Made by a program: the position numbers and the translations under genes. A stretch of 5,034 nucleotides of DNA from Parachlamydiales bacterium (lineage in GTDB: Bacteria > Chlamydiota > Chlamydiia > Chlamydiales > SM23-39): positions 1 through 5,034 of the forward strand of contig JAGVDZ010000007.1 in assembly GCA_020058465.1 (NCBI GenBank). The letters run 5' to 3'. Positions 4,009 through 5,034 of this stretch are shown here, one piece after another. The notes beneath the pieces were generated by a model that saw only the letters and a list, made by a program, of their open reading frames with translations, did no database searches and was not told the DNA's origin. Position 1 is the stretch's first letter, and each line of letters begins with the position of its first letter.

Positions 4009-5034
4009 CTATCTTGGGGACTTTGTTAGTTCAAGTCCCTCTTCGTATGTCACTACGGGCAGAGCCGAAGACTGCACTGCCGTAAGAAACTTTTGAAAAT
4101 TCTCCTCCGTAACACAAAATTGATCTGGGCAACTAGCGCGTATCTTGTGAAAGAGAAGGATGAGCCACGCCTTGCGTGCCCGAGTCTCTGCGAGCCAACC
4201 ATTCACCTGGGCAAGCGTGGTATTCCACTCGATCTTCTGCACCTTAATCGAGTGGGGGAACGCACCCATCGGGTTGTAGCCAGAGTCCGAGTTCCTCATT
4301 GAGGAGAAGTACCCCCGCTCTTCATTGAGCCCCAGGACAGACGCATTGTACTCCCCAAAGGGGATGGCAAAGGAACGCACATTGAAACCCTGGGCATCAA
4401 GGAATGACCGACTGGTATAGAGTTGGCCCTCCATAGCTGTGACTGAAAGTTGTGTCAGGTCCGAGTGATCGTAACTGTGAGCTACAATCTCCCAGCCGGC
4501 GTTTTCCATAGAGTGCATCTCGGCTAAGCTCATGTATCCGGGGAAACCCGGTTCAAAATACTTGACCACGGTAGCTTCTACACCTCTCCATCCGCGGGAT
4601 TGAATGGCAGGGAAGGCGATGTCAAAGTGCTCCCTATACCCATCATCAAACATAAGTGTCACCGCTCCTTGGAAAGACCCTTGGGGGAATTCTGCGACAT
4701 GGATGTCATCGAACCAAACTGTCCCGCTAACATTTCCTCGGCGCAGTCGCACTTCGAGCCACTCGATGGGTAAGTGGCCGTTCACCAAATCAGTGGTGTT
4801 GATCCCTACATAACGCCAATCGAATGTTCCCATGTTTTTTGTTTTGAGAGTGGTAGGGCAATAGCTCAATTGCGACTCCGTAAGTCCTACAAATTTGACC
4901 CGACAATCGAATGAGGCGCCCAACTTGTCACTCGCGACATCAGGAATCCCCTCTGCTTTTATTTGCATAGTGATGAGGATTGGCACATGGGTCGATTGGT
5001 TAAAGTGGACCCTCTGAAAAGCTCCGAGAAGCTG
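4009..5034 (-). CDS. Polysaccharide deacetylase (NodB/CE4) with N-terminal carbohydrate-binding-like domain, 5' end outside the window
   Basis: The minus-strand frame is open to the window end (341 visible residues), so the GTG at 4986 is an internal valine and the true start, probably with a signal peptide, is missing. Numbering from the first visible residue, 1-115 look like a jelly-roll carbohydrate-binding module: FQRVHFNQSTHVPI near the start, an FDWRY strand (71-75) and GTVWFDDIHV (104-113). Residues about 122-335 are a NodB-homology domain of CE4, which removes acetyl groups from chitin- or peptidoglycan-type sugars. MFDDGY (128-133) gives base D130 and metal ligand D131; HSYDH (186-190) gives ligands H186 and H190; IPFG (224-227) is motif 3; LLFHKI (293-298) has H296. 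All key residues are present, so it should be an active, metal-dependent, exported enzyme. C302 and C307 might form a disulfide. It is convergent with the DUF1428 gene and ends at its own terminator. Confidence 0.9.
   Translation of the reverse strand, partial: QLLGAFQRVHFNQSTHVPILITMQIKAEGIPDVASDKLGASFDCRVKFVGLTESQLSYCPTTLKTKNMGTFDWRYVGINTTDLVNGHLPIEWLEVRLRRGNVSGTVWFDDIHVAEFPQGSFQGAVTLMFDDGYREHFDIAFPAIQSRGWRGVEATVVKYFEPGFPGYMSLAEMHSMENAGWEIVAHSYDHSDLTQLSVTAMEGQLYTSRSFLDAQGFNVRSFAIPFGEYNASVLGLNEERGYFSSMRNSDSGYNPMGAFPHSIKVQKIEWNTTLAQVNGWLAETRARKAWLILLFHKIRASCPDQFCVTEENFQKFLTAVQSSALPVVTYEEGLELTKSPR

Noticed and set aside
4009..4986. Deacetylase starting at the GTG at 4986
   Set aside because: Sixteen further in-frame codons reach the window end without a stop and continue the carbohydrate-binding-like domain; an N-terminus in mid-domain without a signal peptide is unlikely.

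Overview
The window looks like a piece of a Patescibacteria (Candidate Phyla Radiation) chromosome, probably of the Parcubacteria type. This rests on three things: the mix of small single-domain proteins, an anchored 'DLNxDxxxDVxFL / GGSGTFYY' protein of a type I associate with that group, and the near-absence of Shine-Dalgarno sequences (one clear example in seven genes). The assignment is inference; no rRNA or ribosomal protein is present to confirm it. Base composition varies along the window, from about 30% GC at 181-240 to about 60% at 4261-4320.

Layout. Seven genes lie on the plus strand and one on the minus strand. From the left: the 3' part of a DUF1801 gene (2-370), followed 8 bases later by a CYTH-domain gene (379-924), probably one operon ending at a hairpin that overlaps the CYTH stop codon. 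Next is a self-contained unit (997-1674) with its own promoter, a strong Shine-Dalgarno and a terminator whose loop holds the stop codon. It encodes an unrecognised protein with a duplicated C-P-x-x-H-D module and a possible winged helix. A DUF1653 gene (1748-2107) follows, preceded by a perfect tandem 10-bp repeat. After it comes a 145-base stretch with interleaved inverted repeats and an uncertain 50-codon ORF. Then a membrane-anchored protein (2253-2786) has a TATAAT six bases before its ATG, suggesting a leaderless mRNA. A 204-base intergenic region with weak structure and a 10-bp palindrome leads to a two-helix membrane protein with a bacterial PH-like domain (2991-3458), then a DUF1428 gene (3509-3925). 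The last gene is convergent: a polysaccharide deacetylase with an N-terminal carbohydrate-binding-like domain (4009-5034, minus strand, cut by the window end), closed by a strong intrinsic terminator at 3936-3968.

How the genes relate. I see no single pathway. DUF1801, CYTH, DUF1653 and DUF1428 are small soluble proteins of the accessory kind. The anchored protein, the PH-like membrane protein and the deacetylase act at or outside the membrane. The best candidate for something undescribed is the duplicated-module protein at 997-1674. No CRISPR, toxin-antitoxin pair, transposase or phage gene was found.
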